A DNA stretch of 64,000 nt from Gracilariopsis chorda (GCA_003194525.1 NBIV01000022.1:186001-250000), one strand, 5' to 3'. Positions 22,901 to 32,712 are shown, numbered from the stretch's first letter. Program-made: numbers and translations. The notes: generated from the letters alone by a model not told the origin.

Positions 22901-24006
22901 CCCTCCCCGTTTGCAAAGCAAGACTTCAGAATTTCATGCTTGTCAAATAACTGATCTTGCTTCACCGGCAGCAGCTCGCGCCACCGTTCAGGGCTAAGTA
23001 ACGAGTTCTGTCCAGCGTTGTTAGCGTCTTGATCTTGCACTGGACGTAGCTCATTCAAGCCATCTACCTCCATTCGAAGCACGGCAGTACCCCACACTTT
23101 CGATGCAAAAGAGTGGCGCCTTGACTCCCACGACTTCTTATCATATAGGATAGCCTCGGAGTCCTGGAGCCATTGTTTCCCAAACTGTGCGAGATACGCT
23201 ACTGCCCATCGCACAAATGTAGTTTCGGGTTTATGCGGATGCAACTGGAACTTCCAGCTGACTGATACAGGTGGGGCTACACTCCCAAGGAACTCGTTAT
23301 CAATAATGGAGTTGTTAACTTTCATTTCCGAAATCTGGCGCGCTATCCTCACGCGCTTTTCCTTTTCCGTCTCATCCCCATAGATACTCTCAGAAGCGAC
23401 GCCGCCATCCAAGGCGTGGAGCCCATCCTTTCCTCTGCGACGGAACATAAACGGAGGTTGCTTGTGATTACTTCGCTTAGGCTTTTCTGGTTGAACAGAA
23501 GCGTTTGCCTTTATTGACGACTTCAACGCGTTCATCCAAGTAAGCTTTTCGAAAAACTTGGTGCTTGTTGGCAGTACTTCAGAAAACGGGAGCCGTTCAC
23601 CTTCAGAAGTAGGTTCGTTTAGCGAAGCGTTTAGAACGCATCTGTATGAGGCTGATTCCATAGCTGTTGCAGTCTTGATTGCCCACTTCTTGAACAGATG
23701 TAGCTGGATGAGCCCCCAGATTGTGCGAAGAAGGTGGTATATGCTGAGCACGAGAGCAGCCAGTGCTGCAAACATTTCTTTGTAATCCGGCTCTTTCAGA
23801 TCCTTTTGAAGAATGATATAGGCAACAAGGAATGGCATAGGAAGGCCGGTGAGACACATGTGAGCGACACCACTATTCCGTGTGTCGTGTATGGTATACC
23901 AGCGCTCGGAAATGAAATCGTGAAAGTATAATAAGGTCCATGGGATGAGTACGAAAAGATACACGAGGGAAACGAAACCGAGTGAATCACCAAGCTCGGA
24001 ACTCAT
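19975..24006 (-). CDS. Large membrane-anchored protein with Sel1/TPR-like C-terminus
   Basis: 1343 residues. I chose the ATG at 24004-24006; the frame extends 6 codons further only through a TTG. Three hydrophobic segments lie near the N-terminus (about 10-28, 48-66 and 78-102). A long soluble region of unknown type follows, with Trp-rich patches such as VWEGWWPFRAGMTFFELK. A Pro/Ser tract built of SPxPSP-like repeats (about 984-1015) leads to an alpha-helical C-terminus with Sel1/TPR-like spacing: DPSAMHDLAKDLLTG.. with ALQLMERAIVLGH (about 1070-1105), and LKAMNELALIYAP with FALKLYLRVEK (about 1240-1265). Sel1-type repeats usually scaffold protein complexes, often at the ER. The overall architecture is not one I recognise. 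A membrane adaptor is inferred. Confidence 0.85.
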   Translation of the reverse strand: MSSELGDSLGFVSLVYLFVLIPWTLLYFHDFISERWYTIHDTRNSGVAHMCLTGLPMPFLVAYIILQKDLKEPDYKEMFAALAALVLSIYHLLRTIWGLIQLHLFKKWAIKTATAMESASYRCVLNASLNEPTSEGERLPFSEVLPTSTKFFEKLTWMNALKSSIKANASVQPEKPKRSNHKQPPFMFRRRGKDGLHALDGGVASESIYGDETEKEKRVRIARQISEMKVNNSIIDNEFLGSVAPPVSVSWKFQLHPHKPETTFVRWAVAYLAQFGKQWLQDSEAILYDKKSWESRRHSFASKVWGTAVLRMEVDGLNELRPVQDQDANNAGQNSLLSPERWRELLPVKQDQLFDKHEILKSCFANGEGLPYNWPVLKKRSDPLPSHGLYRPLIKEAVAEMPSYLYDFVEDLDPYQMEWFAVFIGISKWCGYNPHLPSSSPVRSSASDFSRPTPRQNLKPSDAPVRILQDQLGFDEPPTLSQCGFPFMKRGYGRYLWDNRGILQVSARIDNWLALSNGAQFEFLFENQSEPHLNNEIPETSNWRNDDANKDENNAEDKDEGNFCNSLKHSQHVFDAYRGLERRRLRYQLADYNTRHAHLEQGLTFMGCVVESVRSEIADFCYLEEDRDDGRWYPRVSSAAVEISTSNQLWSCLTTVARESASRELHFFDSAVQERLLWECQNGVHTALQHNQREPYVEVQSRIEAMMLLLLGFPGIRIERSSDPAILKDNSMEHILFYIRPVGGPQDLSIHVKMNQVRKSLYLKLVAENGSVVPDASYPVFRWQDWRDALEGHFMGKREWQVDHYMSFVSAHRTDKKISHGVTSIPIGSPEMGRKVLVWEGWWPFRAGMTFFELKQSSLIIVGDTMPSESSSGRDIKSRSSSGVRSTRFPPADVYYKASIPALSDASVFLDALLKLGPSVLGTRVPKGSPSRLGPLLPQKVPTPPRTPGSVRIPDTTESKNKKLGVGSMIYEDDIMQRKHPKLSPPPSPSESPVDSPGPSPAESPAPSPAHSLSPDLFEKLNRFSEAGAMFVAAPRRSQEAPGYPGFETKKETEASDLNLLDRVKEQDPSAMHDLAKDLLTGTDEYRKNRTHALQLMERAIVLGHRIETVEMFVDTILDYGVNHGDVLNERADVDVARALKAIRMIWRDIDARHIVVTLEDRRNKTKTAKRIWNSTDNAKEMERMRRLASLHLKLVRMKRSGAMMRDLADNLSTWGKSVEELSAAIILYESAIMANCDLKAMNELALIYAPLDINFALKLYLRVEKLTEEAQSQARAAESDESVEASSEDFELVKRSIENRKEAGNTNAMILFKAIKDYMRQSCSEQQPGGRSAYIRDGDNLV

Positions 24007-25894
24007 TATTGAGGAAGGGATCAAATGCTATGAACACTCAACGTTATTCGGGGTTGAAGCAATCGAAATATGGCCTCAGAGTGAGCACCGCTTGAGGAGT
24101 GAAGGGTTATACGTGTTGTAGCACGGAGCATATGAGCTCCTGAGGTTGTGTAGGCCAGCACTCAATGAACTGGAGAGGTCGCACGTTTCGCGGACACGGT
24201 GCCTGGTCGATATGTGGCCGGAACCAGTGACATCTGGGACAGTCGCAACGTGCTCAAGGACGGATGTCGGTATGTACTGTACAAAAGCGATTCCCAGTGA
24301 ATGCTATCGAGGATCTACAAAGAGCAGCTGGAGGCTTGCATGTTATCGCGTCCACTAGCGGCACTGCTGAAAGGAAACTCAAAAAGCCATTCCTATGTAA
24401 GGCTACCGCTACCTTACCACAGTTGGCAAGGCGTAACAAGCGTAGAACAATGCAGACAGGTCACGTCAACTCTTGCGACGCAGGCTCCGGAACTACACGT
24501 AACGAGAATTTGATATACAGCGTTTTGGAGGCCCAAGCAACGGGAGACCCCGTCACACCAAGGCAATGACGTTAAAAAATGTGTATTGCTGTTCGTGCCC
24601 TTCCGCGTGCGTTGAACTCGAATCCTTGTTATCCTTGCCTCTGGAAAGCAACACACACACAAGTGCCTCGTTGCTCGCGGGCTTCAGTACCATACCCTCT
24701 CATGTCGTAACCGAGAAAACTTTCGCGCGTGGAAACCTCAGAAGTGGATGGATGGGGGTTGTGGTTGTGACGACCAGACGCAAGTCAAACTGCCGACCCA
24801 AAAGATTTCAACGTATGCTTCCTCGACATGTCGATATGAGAAGCATATATCACTCTTGCATCAGGGTAAGGTTAAGAGGTTACTCTACTGCCAGGATCGT
24901 CTTTATCCAGACTACAAGCTTAGACCACTGAGCAGAATGTAACAGCTCGAACTGGAATGGCTCGCACTCGTATCATGCTTCACTGAAAGGGATGTCCCGA
25001 TGAGCTTTGATCCGCGCGTGTCATATTGTTGAATTATAGTTGTAAATGGTTACAGGGTATACTATGCGTACAACGATGCCGGTTCGTGACTTGAATGATT
25101 TCCTTTCATGACTTGAAAGCGAATCGATACTGCAGGATAAGTTACAACGAAGTTGGCCAACTTATGCTTCCATACTAACGGAGGCGGAACGTAAAGGTTA
25201 AAGCGCATGTCCACCGGCAAGCTCGCTACCGCTATCCCGCTATGAATTTGAATTGCCCTAAGGGTTAGAACGCTAGGCGAAGGCTAGGAGTTTACTACAG
25301 CGGTTGAAGACACCTACGGGACCTAATACTGCGTATCATATGTAGCCCAGTGAGTGTAGCACGGCTACTGGTTTGTAGTTCGTGGCTATGGTAATGGAGC
25401 ACTCCTAAAATCGCAATTTACTATTATAGGTTGTCGGGGTTCTTAGCAAATCCGGGCGCTACGAGGAATTAATGTATGGTTCGTAAAAGAGAGAGATAGA
25501 CGTTTTAAGTGATGGCAGCGGGAAGACAGGGGTCACCAAAGGATGTCATACTGTAATCTTTGACGCCATGGATGATCACGCTCCGATGGCGCACGGCGGC
25601 CCGAAAATGATTGATCTCTGTCCTCCTTTTTTATTCAAAACAAAATACAAATCTAACATTTTCATATATTACCGGCGTTAGCGCTACCGTACGGTTTCAC
25701 GTCAGAAGAGAGGGCAGAAGACAGATGCCTGCAATAGAGTTAAACAGCCCAAAGAACCCAACAACCCAACAACCCAACAACCCAACGCTCTCATTCTAAG
25801 ATATAGGATATCATCTGCGCAACGAGAAGCGTACGCAATCCACTTTACTCACGATCGAAGGTTCTCCTCTGGGATTCGTCTTAAACAGCGCAAG
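24007..25894. other. Intergenic between divergent genes; one short tandem repeat
   Basis: No supported gene. Plus-strand frames at 24264-24569 and 24566-24931 have no family pattern. Four copies of the 8-mer AACCCAAC sit at 25755-25786, about 110 bp before the next start codon. Confidence 0.4.
25755..25786 (+). repeat. (AACCCAAC)4 tandem repeat
   Basis: Four exact copies of an 8-bp unit in the promoter region of the signal peptidase subunit gene. It resembles telomere-type C-rich repeats only loosely and is more likely a promoter microsatellite. Confidence 0.7.
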
Positions 25895-26567
25895 ATGCAT
25901 GCTATAGGCCCACGCGTGAATGTGTTCTTCACACATTTGATGACGATGACCTTCGTGCTTGTCGCCATCGGATCCTCTTTTAGTTATATGCAACTTCGAA
26001 AGAGTTCACCCATAGTTGATTTGCGCATGTCAGAAATGTCCTTCCTGTACGTGCGGCAACTCTCCGTAACATGTTTGTACAACAAATGCGGCTTCTAATT
26101 CCCATCTCCTTCCCGCGCGCAGACGACAATTGCAGAGAGAAAAATGTGATCAAGCGTACATCAAATTCGATCTTGATGCTGGTATGTATTCGACACACTG
26201 ATTATGATCTTGGTCACTCTTTGCTAACCCACTCGTTTTAGACTTTCGCAAAATGTGGTCCTGGAACATCAACCACATGTATGTGTACGTCGTTGCCGAA
26301 TATCAATCGAGTACGCATACAAGAAATGAAGTTGTAGTATGGGATTCCATTCTCAGTGGTCGTCAAGACGCACTTATAGCCAGAAAAGGGCAGTACAATA
26401 AGTACTCCCTCAAGGATCACGGATACGGATTGCGAAACACACCGGTTACTCTCAAATTCAAGTATAATATCCTACCATACATGGGCCCGCTTTTCTATGG
26501 TGAAGAAGGTCAAACATCGTTTAACGTTCCTGCAAACTACACCAGTCGATCCGTATCTTTTGCATGA
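25895..26567 (+). CDS. SPCS3: Signal peptidase complex subunit 3 (SPC22/23), two introns
   Basis: Three exons are inferred: 25895-26046, 26123-26181 and 26242-26567, giving 178 residues (family usual about 180). Exon 1 encodes a short cytosolic head and one membrane anchor (FTHLMTMTFVLVAIGSSFSY). Exon 2 gives REKCDQAYIKFDLDA. Exon 3 gives WSWNINHMYVYVVAEY, NEVVVWDSIL, KYSLKDHGYGLR and the tail GQTSFNVPANYT. These blocks align in order with animal and yeast SPC3, a lumenal-facing ER subunit of signal peptidase. Donors are GTACGT and GTATGT, acceptors CGCGCAG and TTTTAG, with CTAAT and CTAAC near the 3' ends. Reading phase is preserved across both joins. It is the only gene here in which I find introns. 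Confidence 0.9.
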
Positions 26568-28053
26568 TCCACTACACTGCATACGGGCGTTTAACCCAAT
26601 ATGAAGAAAGCGTTATTGCCGTTGCAATGTATATTCTGGCGTACCAAGTAGAGCATGCGAATTCATTAGGCGCGGTATTCTTCATGGGAAAGACTAACAG
26701 AACGCAGCTACTTGAGGCGTTTTCAAGGCGCAGAGCTGTGCGTATGAGCTATACCTTTCCTTTCTCCTAGTGGTACTAAAGGCAGCTCTTTGACCGTGAA
26801 CAGCTCTGGACTGCCACACTGCGCGTTCACATTAACGAGAGGAAACGCCGCGCTGGGGATTGGTGTCTGCTTTGAGAATGGCACGGTGCTAAGGGTTGCT
26901 CTCCAGTTTCGTTGTCCTGTTCTGTTATCAACTTTCAAGTTGCGGTAGGTTTCGGTTCTCTATTGTTTACGCAAGGAAACTGCGGCGATGCCCTTTTGTT
27001 TGATCATCCATCCCGTTGCGTATATGGTGATATAAGAAACGCCAGTACTTCTCTGCACTCTTCTCTCACAAAATGTGAGCAACTATGTCCTAAATAAACC
27101 TACTGATCTTGCTTACATCGTCCGTGCTGTTTCGCATACCAAGGATAAAAGTTTATATGTTCGCTGCGTGCCCGCCGTAGTGGTACCGATTTGGGTGGGC
27201 TTCTGTCTCATTCTGCTGTCAAACTACATAAACGCGCGTGCCTAGAAACACAGTCTACGCATGTGTGGCATATTGGGTCGGGCTGCCTAAAGATGGACAG
27301 AGATCTCCTTAGCGCCGCGTACAATGGAGGGTCTGTTCCCGTTGCTAACCATCCTTCCCGGTGGTGGCAACTTGGCACTGCCAGGCAAGAGTATCTACTG
27401 GTATCGGTCCAAGCACAGAGCTATCCCGGTAAAGGGTTAGATTGCTAGCAGTTACCCCGTTACTGTACGACAAGGGGCCCTTTCACTTCAACAAGGTTAC
27501 TGTAATGCGATTCACCATTAGCCTCGACATTCCACGATGTGTGAGTTATATCGACGAACGAGCGCGGTTTGCGGGGCACGAGAAGGGGAAAATTGGTCCC
27601 GAATCGAAGGCGACGTACCAGTTTCCCTTCGTGTGACCCGAAACTGCACGAGTTCTTCGATATAATGGGCTTATCGCACTGTTGCGCGACGTGTAGCCAA
27701 TCAAACGCAATGCACAAATGCTTGAGAAATGAACAAAGAAAAGCAAAGAAAATTGCCAAGGACCGATATAGATATCAACACCCAACGGAGTGAGATAATT
27801 ATGGACCGTTCAGCGATAAACCCAGGAGGCTATTTTGATTACTTGTTTCAAAGCTGTGTTGCATGTGATAAGACCCCCTCGTACTAAATTTGAAACGATT
27901 CCGTTTTCCGTCACGGTTGCAGTCTTTATCTTTAGGTGCACCTATCTCTCGGGGCGCACTTCCTCCACAGTTGCTACATTCAGGTACAAGAAAGCGGAGC
28001 AGTGAAGTTTAGTGGAGAGTGAATCAAGACGTTGCTCGAAGCACTTCTCTGCA
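26568..28053. other. Intergenic; no gene supported
   Basis: Several open frames up to about 100 codons on both strands, none with a family pattern. It contains one copy of the 64-bp motif described separately, about 375 bp before the THO subunit start. Confidence 0.4.
27615..27678 (+). repeat. 64-bp motif shared with 32648-32712
   Basis: It begins GTACCAGTTT, has GTGACCCGAAACTGC in the middle, then TTCTTC, ATATAATG and TTATCGCA. The second copy has the same blocks in order with about ten mismatches and one length change. Both lie in gene-flanking DNA. It could be a promoter module or the end of a dispersed repeat. Confidence 0.6.
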
Positions 28054-29535
28054 ATGGATGAAAAAGGAAACCATGCCCTTGTACCCAACGTGATTGAAGA
28101 ATATCTGACAAAGAAGGAGGCACTCAAAGCCCTTTTGACCGAGAGACTGAAGGATCCTCCGGAGGAGGTAACCGACGATTTGCTGAAACAATTCCCTAAG
28201 GCGAACTTTCTTCCTACTCTGCTGGGCATTCTCACCAGCCTGTTGAAGACCTCGTCCCCATTTGACGCTCTGCATGTTGTAGACATTGCAACCCAGCTTT
28301 CCGCGAAAGGCCACCTTGATCAGCATGCACCTGTGACGCTTCTTCACTATGTTTTCTCATTCGCTACTCTAGACGATCTTGTGGCCAACCTGGAGGCGAT
28401 TCGAAAGCGCATTACCGCCATACCACGCACTCCGCTTCTTCAACTGTACTTTATCAAACTTTTTCAGTCGGCGATTGAACGCGACGCGCATGGGCTGAAT
28501 GCGGTGCGATCAGGTCGCCTCCGCCTGTTGCTGGCAGAGTCGCTGCGAGCGTGGCACCCATCAGCTATGAACCGTCGCGGAACTTACTCAATCCATCCAA
28601 TTGCGTACAACCCGCTTCCGCAGAACAGTGTGGACTCGGCACTATACAACGCGCTCTGGGGCTTGCAGAAGTTTCTGCAGAACCCTTCTTTGGCAGAGGC
28701 CGAAAAGTCCTGGAAAGAAGCGTCGGAAGCGCTCGGTACCGTAATATCGGCGTTTGAAAGCACCCCAGTGAAGAGCGACACGGTACCTTGCGGAGTAGAT
28801 TACCCTACCTCGCCAGGTGTTCTTCATCTGCAACTCGCTGATAACCATTTTCGACGACACATGCTCGTACAGTATGCCATATTTTTGCACCATCTTGAAA
28901 CGACGGGTTCTTTGCCGGTTGGAGAGAAGGATAATCCAACAATACGGAAGAACATCGAGTTCTGTGGAAAGCTGTTTGCAAGGAATGGGGAAGGGGAACG
29001 CTTGAAAGCTCGAGTAATTGCTTTGCTGGAGAAGGACGATGGAGGTAGACTCAAGCACTTCATACAGTCGTCACTTCAGAGAGAGCGAGTTTGGATACGT
29101 TGGAAGAAACGCACGAATTATGGTCATCTGAAAACCGGGAAAGTGAATTCACCCTCCGTGTTCAAGAGACGTATCGTGATGTGGCATCAGAAGAACAAGA
29201 CGAATGGGATCAATAGCTGGATGCAAAGAATTAAAACGCTGGAGTCCCAGCCGCAGAAGGGAGATTTGTACAGCGCATTGTATGAGAGGATGCCAGTGCC
29301 CGGTATCAACGAACTGAAAAAGTCATTGCAGGAAGACGTAGACGAAAAAGGCTTGGAGCCGGAACTGAAGAGGAAGAATGACCGGAACTTTAAATGGCGG
29401 GCTTTGCGAACGCTGATGGATGAAGATGTTGCGGCGTTGAAGAAACTGTCAGAGTCACCGAATTTTGATCTGGATGTCATACTCGACCCGAAAAGTACCA
29501 ACGGTACTAGTGCAGCCTATCTGAAGGGCAAATAG
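28054..29535 (+). CDS. THOC1: THO complex subunit 1 (THOC1/HPR1)
   Basis: 493 residues in one exon. The ATG at 28054 was chosen; the frame runs 14 codons upstream only to a GTG. Blocks typical of THOC1 are present in order: RSGRLRLLLAESLRAW (about 155), SALYNALWGLQKFLQNP then SWKEASEALG (about 195-230), LQLADNHFRRHMLVQY (about 259-274) and NFKWRALRTL (about 444-453). THO packages nascent mRNA and couples transcription to export as part of TREX in the nucleus. The protein is shorter than the human one (about 657) and lacks the C-terminal death-domain extension, like many non-animal versions. No unusual base use. Confidence 0.88.
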   Translation: MDEKGNHALVPNVIEEYLTKKEALKALLTERLKDPPEEVTDDLLKQFPKANFLPTLLGILTSLLKTSSPFDALHVVDIATQLSAKGHLDQHAPVTLLHYVFSFATLDDLVANLEAIRKRITAIPRTPLLQLYFIKLFQSAIERDAHGLNAVRSGRLRLLLAESLRAWHPSAMNRRGTYSIHPIAYNPLPQNSVDSALYNALWGLQKFLQNPSLAEAEKSWKEASEALGTVISAFESTPVKSDTVPCGVDYPTSPGVLHLQLADNHFRRHMLVQYAIFLHHLETTGSLPVGEKDNPTIRKNIEFCGKLFARNGEGERLKARVIALLEKDDGGRLKHFIQSSLQRERVWIRWKKRTNYGHLKTGKVNSPSVFKRRIVMWHQKNKTNGINSWMQRIKTLESQPQKGDLYSALYERMPVPGINELKKSLQEDVDEKGLEPELKRKNDRNFKWRALRTLMDEDVAALKKLSESPNFDLDVILDPKSTNGTSAAYLKGK

Positions 29536-30927
29536 TCAACGCTGAACAGGGCTTATGGTCGTGACCCTTCCACGCACAAATTCGAGTGGTCAGGAATTGT
29601 CTAAATGACGTAGCTACGAGGGCAACATTGGCCTCCAGGGGAACCCAGCCAGATACTTCTTTTCGGGAATAGAAGTACTTCGCTTATATGAGACCCAATG
29701 AATACGTGGGGGATGCGAGTGGCTTGGGGGCAGAACGTATAGTTAAACCTCAGTTCGAGGGAATGCTTTAACGTACCTTTTCACGTGACAAGGCCTCAAG
29801 GGGTTCCAGGGTTGTCGTCCGTCGACGTTTGGTGCCCAGGACCAAAGTATGACGCGCAAGGGGTAGTGATCATGTTTCCTTCGCAAAATAGCTATCTTCT
29901 GAGAACGAATTCCAACTGATACGCTCAACGATGTCCGACCAAATCGAGGCGAAAACGGGGAACAGTGAGATGTTTGTGGACCCGATTTGAAACCATGTAA
30001 ATGGATGGCTCAGATGCAGACAATGTTGTGAAGAGATCCTTGATGTGTAGGCAAATATAGTAGTGTTCCTGCTTTCGTTGACGGCTGCTTTCGTGCTCAA
30101 GTATCAGGAAAAAACGAATTCGGTGGTCATCTCCGTCATTAATGATGATGAAGACCGTACTGGGACCAGAGGGGGAAGCTGGCCCTATCAGGGATTGAGA
30201 ATCGTGGGGTCCATTTTTGACGCGCTGTATTTGCGTGTTCACACTTTCCGTTTTACCCTTTTGGATGAATGTTGCAAAGGGCCAATTGCAGATGCTTGGA
30301 GCGGCTGCCAGGTACCAACGGTACAGTTTCGGTTTGATTTTCACGTGCGTTGCTGTTCTGTTATGTGTTCGGAAACCAAGACGGCTCGTCGAGAAGCTCG
30401 TCCCGGACGAGCTTCTCTGAAACCAATGGCCTAATCACGAGACAGAGGGTTGTGCCGAGAAGAGTAAAGGGAAGTTCACGTGAAGGGTTGTCCCGCAGAG
30501 GACTGTGGCGTTGTTTTGGTATAGATTTACGAATATTACAAGTTCATTACAAGTTCACCGCTGCCGTCTGCAACTCGCATGTGACGAGGACGCAGACGCG
30601 TCGATGTCAATAAACAGGAGTAGACTAAAGCATTCAAGAGAGGAGAGCAAGAATGGTTTGACGCTTTTCGCCTTCATTTACTAGAGTATTAGGTCTTTGA
30701 GGATTGCTATATCTTACGAATATGTTGTTTGATAGAACGCATCTTTGCATAGACATAGGCCAAGTGAAATGAGTCGATGAGACGATTTGACGGGTAAGGG
30801 TTACTGCCTTCCTCTCGAGCCGGTTGGAGCTGGAAAATTGCTTCTGGCCCACTAGCAAGCTCTCGAGACTTCGAAATTATGAGGCAGACCCAGTGGCACG
30901 CACCAGCGTAAAGGCGCGGGATTGCGG
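29536..30927. other. Intergenic between convergent genes, with a strong hairpin
   Basis: No gene supported. It contains GTACCAACGGTACAGTTTC at 30312-30330, related to the motif at 32639-32660, and the hairpin at 30391-30417. Confidence 0.45.
30391..30417. repeat. Perfect 12-bp hairpin, 3-nt loop
   Basis: GAGAAGCTCGTC, CCG, GACGAGCTTCTC. It lies between the 3' ends of the THO subunit and the ZIP transporter genes. It could form a transcript-end structure for either, or be the scar of a small element. Confidence 0.6.
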
Positions 30928-32007
30928 TTATCCATGGACTCCCGTGACGTGGAGCACCACAGTTATGACGGTGATGATGGCGGCACCGAGCACAGTGCAC
31001 AGGAACTTGCGCAACTTCCAGTCACGGTGTTTGACATACTCCTCGGCCATAACTTCGAAGACACCGATGTAGATGAATGCACCGGCCGAGACGGAAAACA
31101 GCACCCCCTGCACTTCGGTGGACAAGCTACTAAGCGCAGCACCAATTGCTATGCCGGCTGGCACGGCAACTGAAAAGGCGGTCATCAGCACCAGAAACGG
31201 AAAGTAGTGCAGATGCTTGACCAGCTTGAACGCCAGTGCTGCACTTGTGGCCCAGCGATGTGACACGGTTGCGATGAAGATGTTGAGCATTGAATTGAAG
31301 GAGGAGGCCAACCCGAGTGCCATGGACTCGAAAAGCGAGTGGGCAGAGATGGCAATCACCTGCACCACTCCCTGGATGAACTCGGCCGATGCGAAGCCTT
31401 TGGCACTGCGAGCGGGTGCCTCAGACTTGTTCTCTTCAATGTCGCTGGGTGCCGAGTGCACCGTGCTGTGGCTGTGCTGGTGATCGGATGGGCCAAACTT
31501 TGGCAGCAGCACTTGTTCTATGAAAAAGAGAACGTAAAAGCTGATACCCGTCACGAGATAGGACCACGGAAATTGATGATGTGCGTCTTCTCCTTCGTGC
31601 TCTTCGTGCTCTTCGTGGTGGTCGTCGTCTTCGTGTTCGTCTTCATGTTCGTCCTCCTCCCTGACGAGGGCGGACAGGACGCGACGAGCTGCGGTTTGGA
31701 GACGGTGCGATTCTTCTTCATGGTGGGACTCCCCGCGGTCCAAGAGAGCGGAGGCCTCCGGCAGAATATGGAGCAGGCCGGTTGCAAGAAAGATTCCGGC
31801 AGAGAGAGCGTTTCCCAGACGGAGGGCGACGTTGAATAAGCGCGTTGACGATGTAGAAGCTCTCTTGAGGAAGTACACAATGTGAGCGAACAGCAAGCCC
31901 TCTACGAGCAGAATGGCGGCAAAGCCGATTTTCCACGAGCGCAAGCAGCCATCGTCACAGAGCTGGCGCGAAGTGGTGTGGAGGAACTCAAGAGAAGAAG
32001 AGCTCAT
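30928..32007 (-). CDS. ZIP-family divalent metal transporter
   Basis: 359 residues from the ATG at 32005-32007. The family hallmark GIFLATGLLHILPEA is at 71-85. A long His/Asp/Glu-rich cytosolic loop (about 94-145, with HEDEHEDDDHHEEHEEH) follows, typical of zinc sensing or buffering. The metal-binding helices are clear: AHSLFESMALG (His223, Glu227) in the fourth and HRWATSAAL (His250) in the fifth. About eight hydrophobic segments are present. Such proteins move Zn2+, Fe2+ or similar ions into the cytosol from outside or from organelles; substrate and membrane cannot be told from sequence. The 5' flank is odd: a run of 13 C on the sense strand (32018-32030) ends 10 bases before the ATG, and a 20-bp palindrome sits about 140 bp upstream. 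Confidence 0.93.
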   Translation of the reverse strand: MSSSSLEFLHTTSRQLCDDGCLRSWKIGFAAILLVEGLLFAHIVYFLKRASTSSTRLFNVALRLGNALSAGIFLATGLLHILPEASALLDRGESHHEEESHRLQTAARRVLSALVREEDEHEDEHEDDDHHEEHEEHEGEDAHHQFPWSYLVTGISFYVLFFIEQVLLPKFGPSDHQHSHSTVHSAPSDIEENKSEAPARSAKGFASAEFIQGVVQVIAISAHSLFESMALGLASSFNSMLNIFIATVSHRWATSAALAFKLVKHLHYFPFLVLMTAFSVAVPAGIAIGAALSSLSTEVQGVLFSVSAGAFIYIGVFEVMAEEYVKHRDWKLRKFLCTVLGAAIITVITVVLHVTGVHG

Positions 32008-32147
32008 AATGGGTGCCGGGGGGGGGGGGGTTGGTGGTGGAAAGGCGCAGGCGGGAGCGACTGTGTCAGAGGCGGGCAGCGCTGGTGCTCAGCGGGTAGT
32101 CTTTATGGCGTCGAGGCACCAGCCGTTACACTGTTATCTTCGCGCAG

Positions 32148-32167
32148 TGCGCAGTGCGCACTGCGCA
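32148..32167. promoter_or_regulatory. 20-bp perfect palindrome upstream of the ZIP gene
   Basis: TGCGCAGTGCGCACTGCGCA, about 140 bp before the start codon. It is built of TGCGCA half-sites, an arrangement that suits a dimeric DNA-binding protein. The role is inferred from position. Confidence 0.45.
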
Positions 32168-32625
32168 AACGCGCTGTACTGGTGCTTGGGGCGTATCATT
32201 AAGGTCCTCGCGTGTGCTGCAAAAGGCGGGGCTGGGGGGGGGCGCACGCAATGCAACGGCGCGGTGGCGGCACGGTGGCAGGGCGGCGCGTGCACCGGTT
32301 GCTTTTCTGTGGGTGCTGGAGATTCATCACGAGTGGCGGGTTTGGCACTGGGTGGCGGCGCTCCTATTCGCGCGCCGACACTGGTGGCCGTGCGTCTGCC
32401 CCGCAAGATGCGCCGCGAGCAGCGTCCGCGAGCAAGCCCTAAAATCTCAGGGCACCTGTTCGGCATTTGCAACTTACGCCCAGCTGTCCGCTTATCAGAG
32501 CGCCTTTCCCCAGTGCGTCGTATCATAACTTGCACGCGTTGCGCGAACCCACGGCGTAGTGCCAAGTTTTGCATATCGCCATGTCATCACGCGGTGCACC
32601 AGCGTGCGCTCCTAGATACGATGTA

Positions 32626-32649
32626 ACCGTTGGTACACGTACCAACGGT
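32626..32649. repeat. 11-bp perfect inverted repeat
   Basis: ACCGTTGGTAC, AC, GTACCAACGGT. It overlaps the left end of the second copy of the 64-bp motif. Confidence 0.6.
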
Positions 32650-32712
32650 ACCAGTTTTCGCTCCGAGTGACCCGAAACTGCGTCATTTCTTCCATATAAT
32701 GTGATTATCGCA
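32648..32712 (+). repeat. Second copy of the 64-bp motif
   Basis: Shares GTACCAGTTT, GTGACCCGAAACTGC, TTCTTC, ATATAATG and TTATCGCA with 27615-27678, same strand. Confidence 0.6.

Noticed and set aside
24007-24024. A six-codon extension of the 1343-residue protein
   Set aside because: It would need a TTG start; an ATG lies at 24004-24006.
25755-25786. Interstitial telomere repeat
   Set aside because: The AACCCAAC unit is not a known telomere unit and there are only four copies, in a promoter region.
28012-28053. A 14-codon N-terminal extension of the THO subunit
   Set aside because: It would need a GTG start; the first ATG in frame is at 28054.
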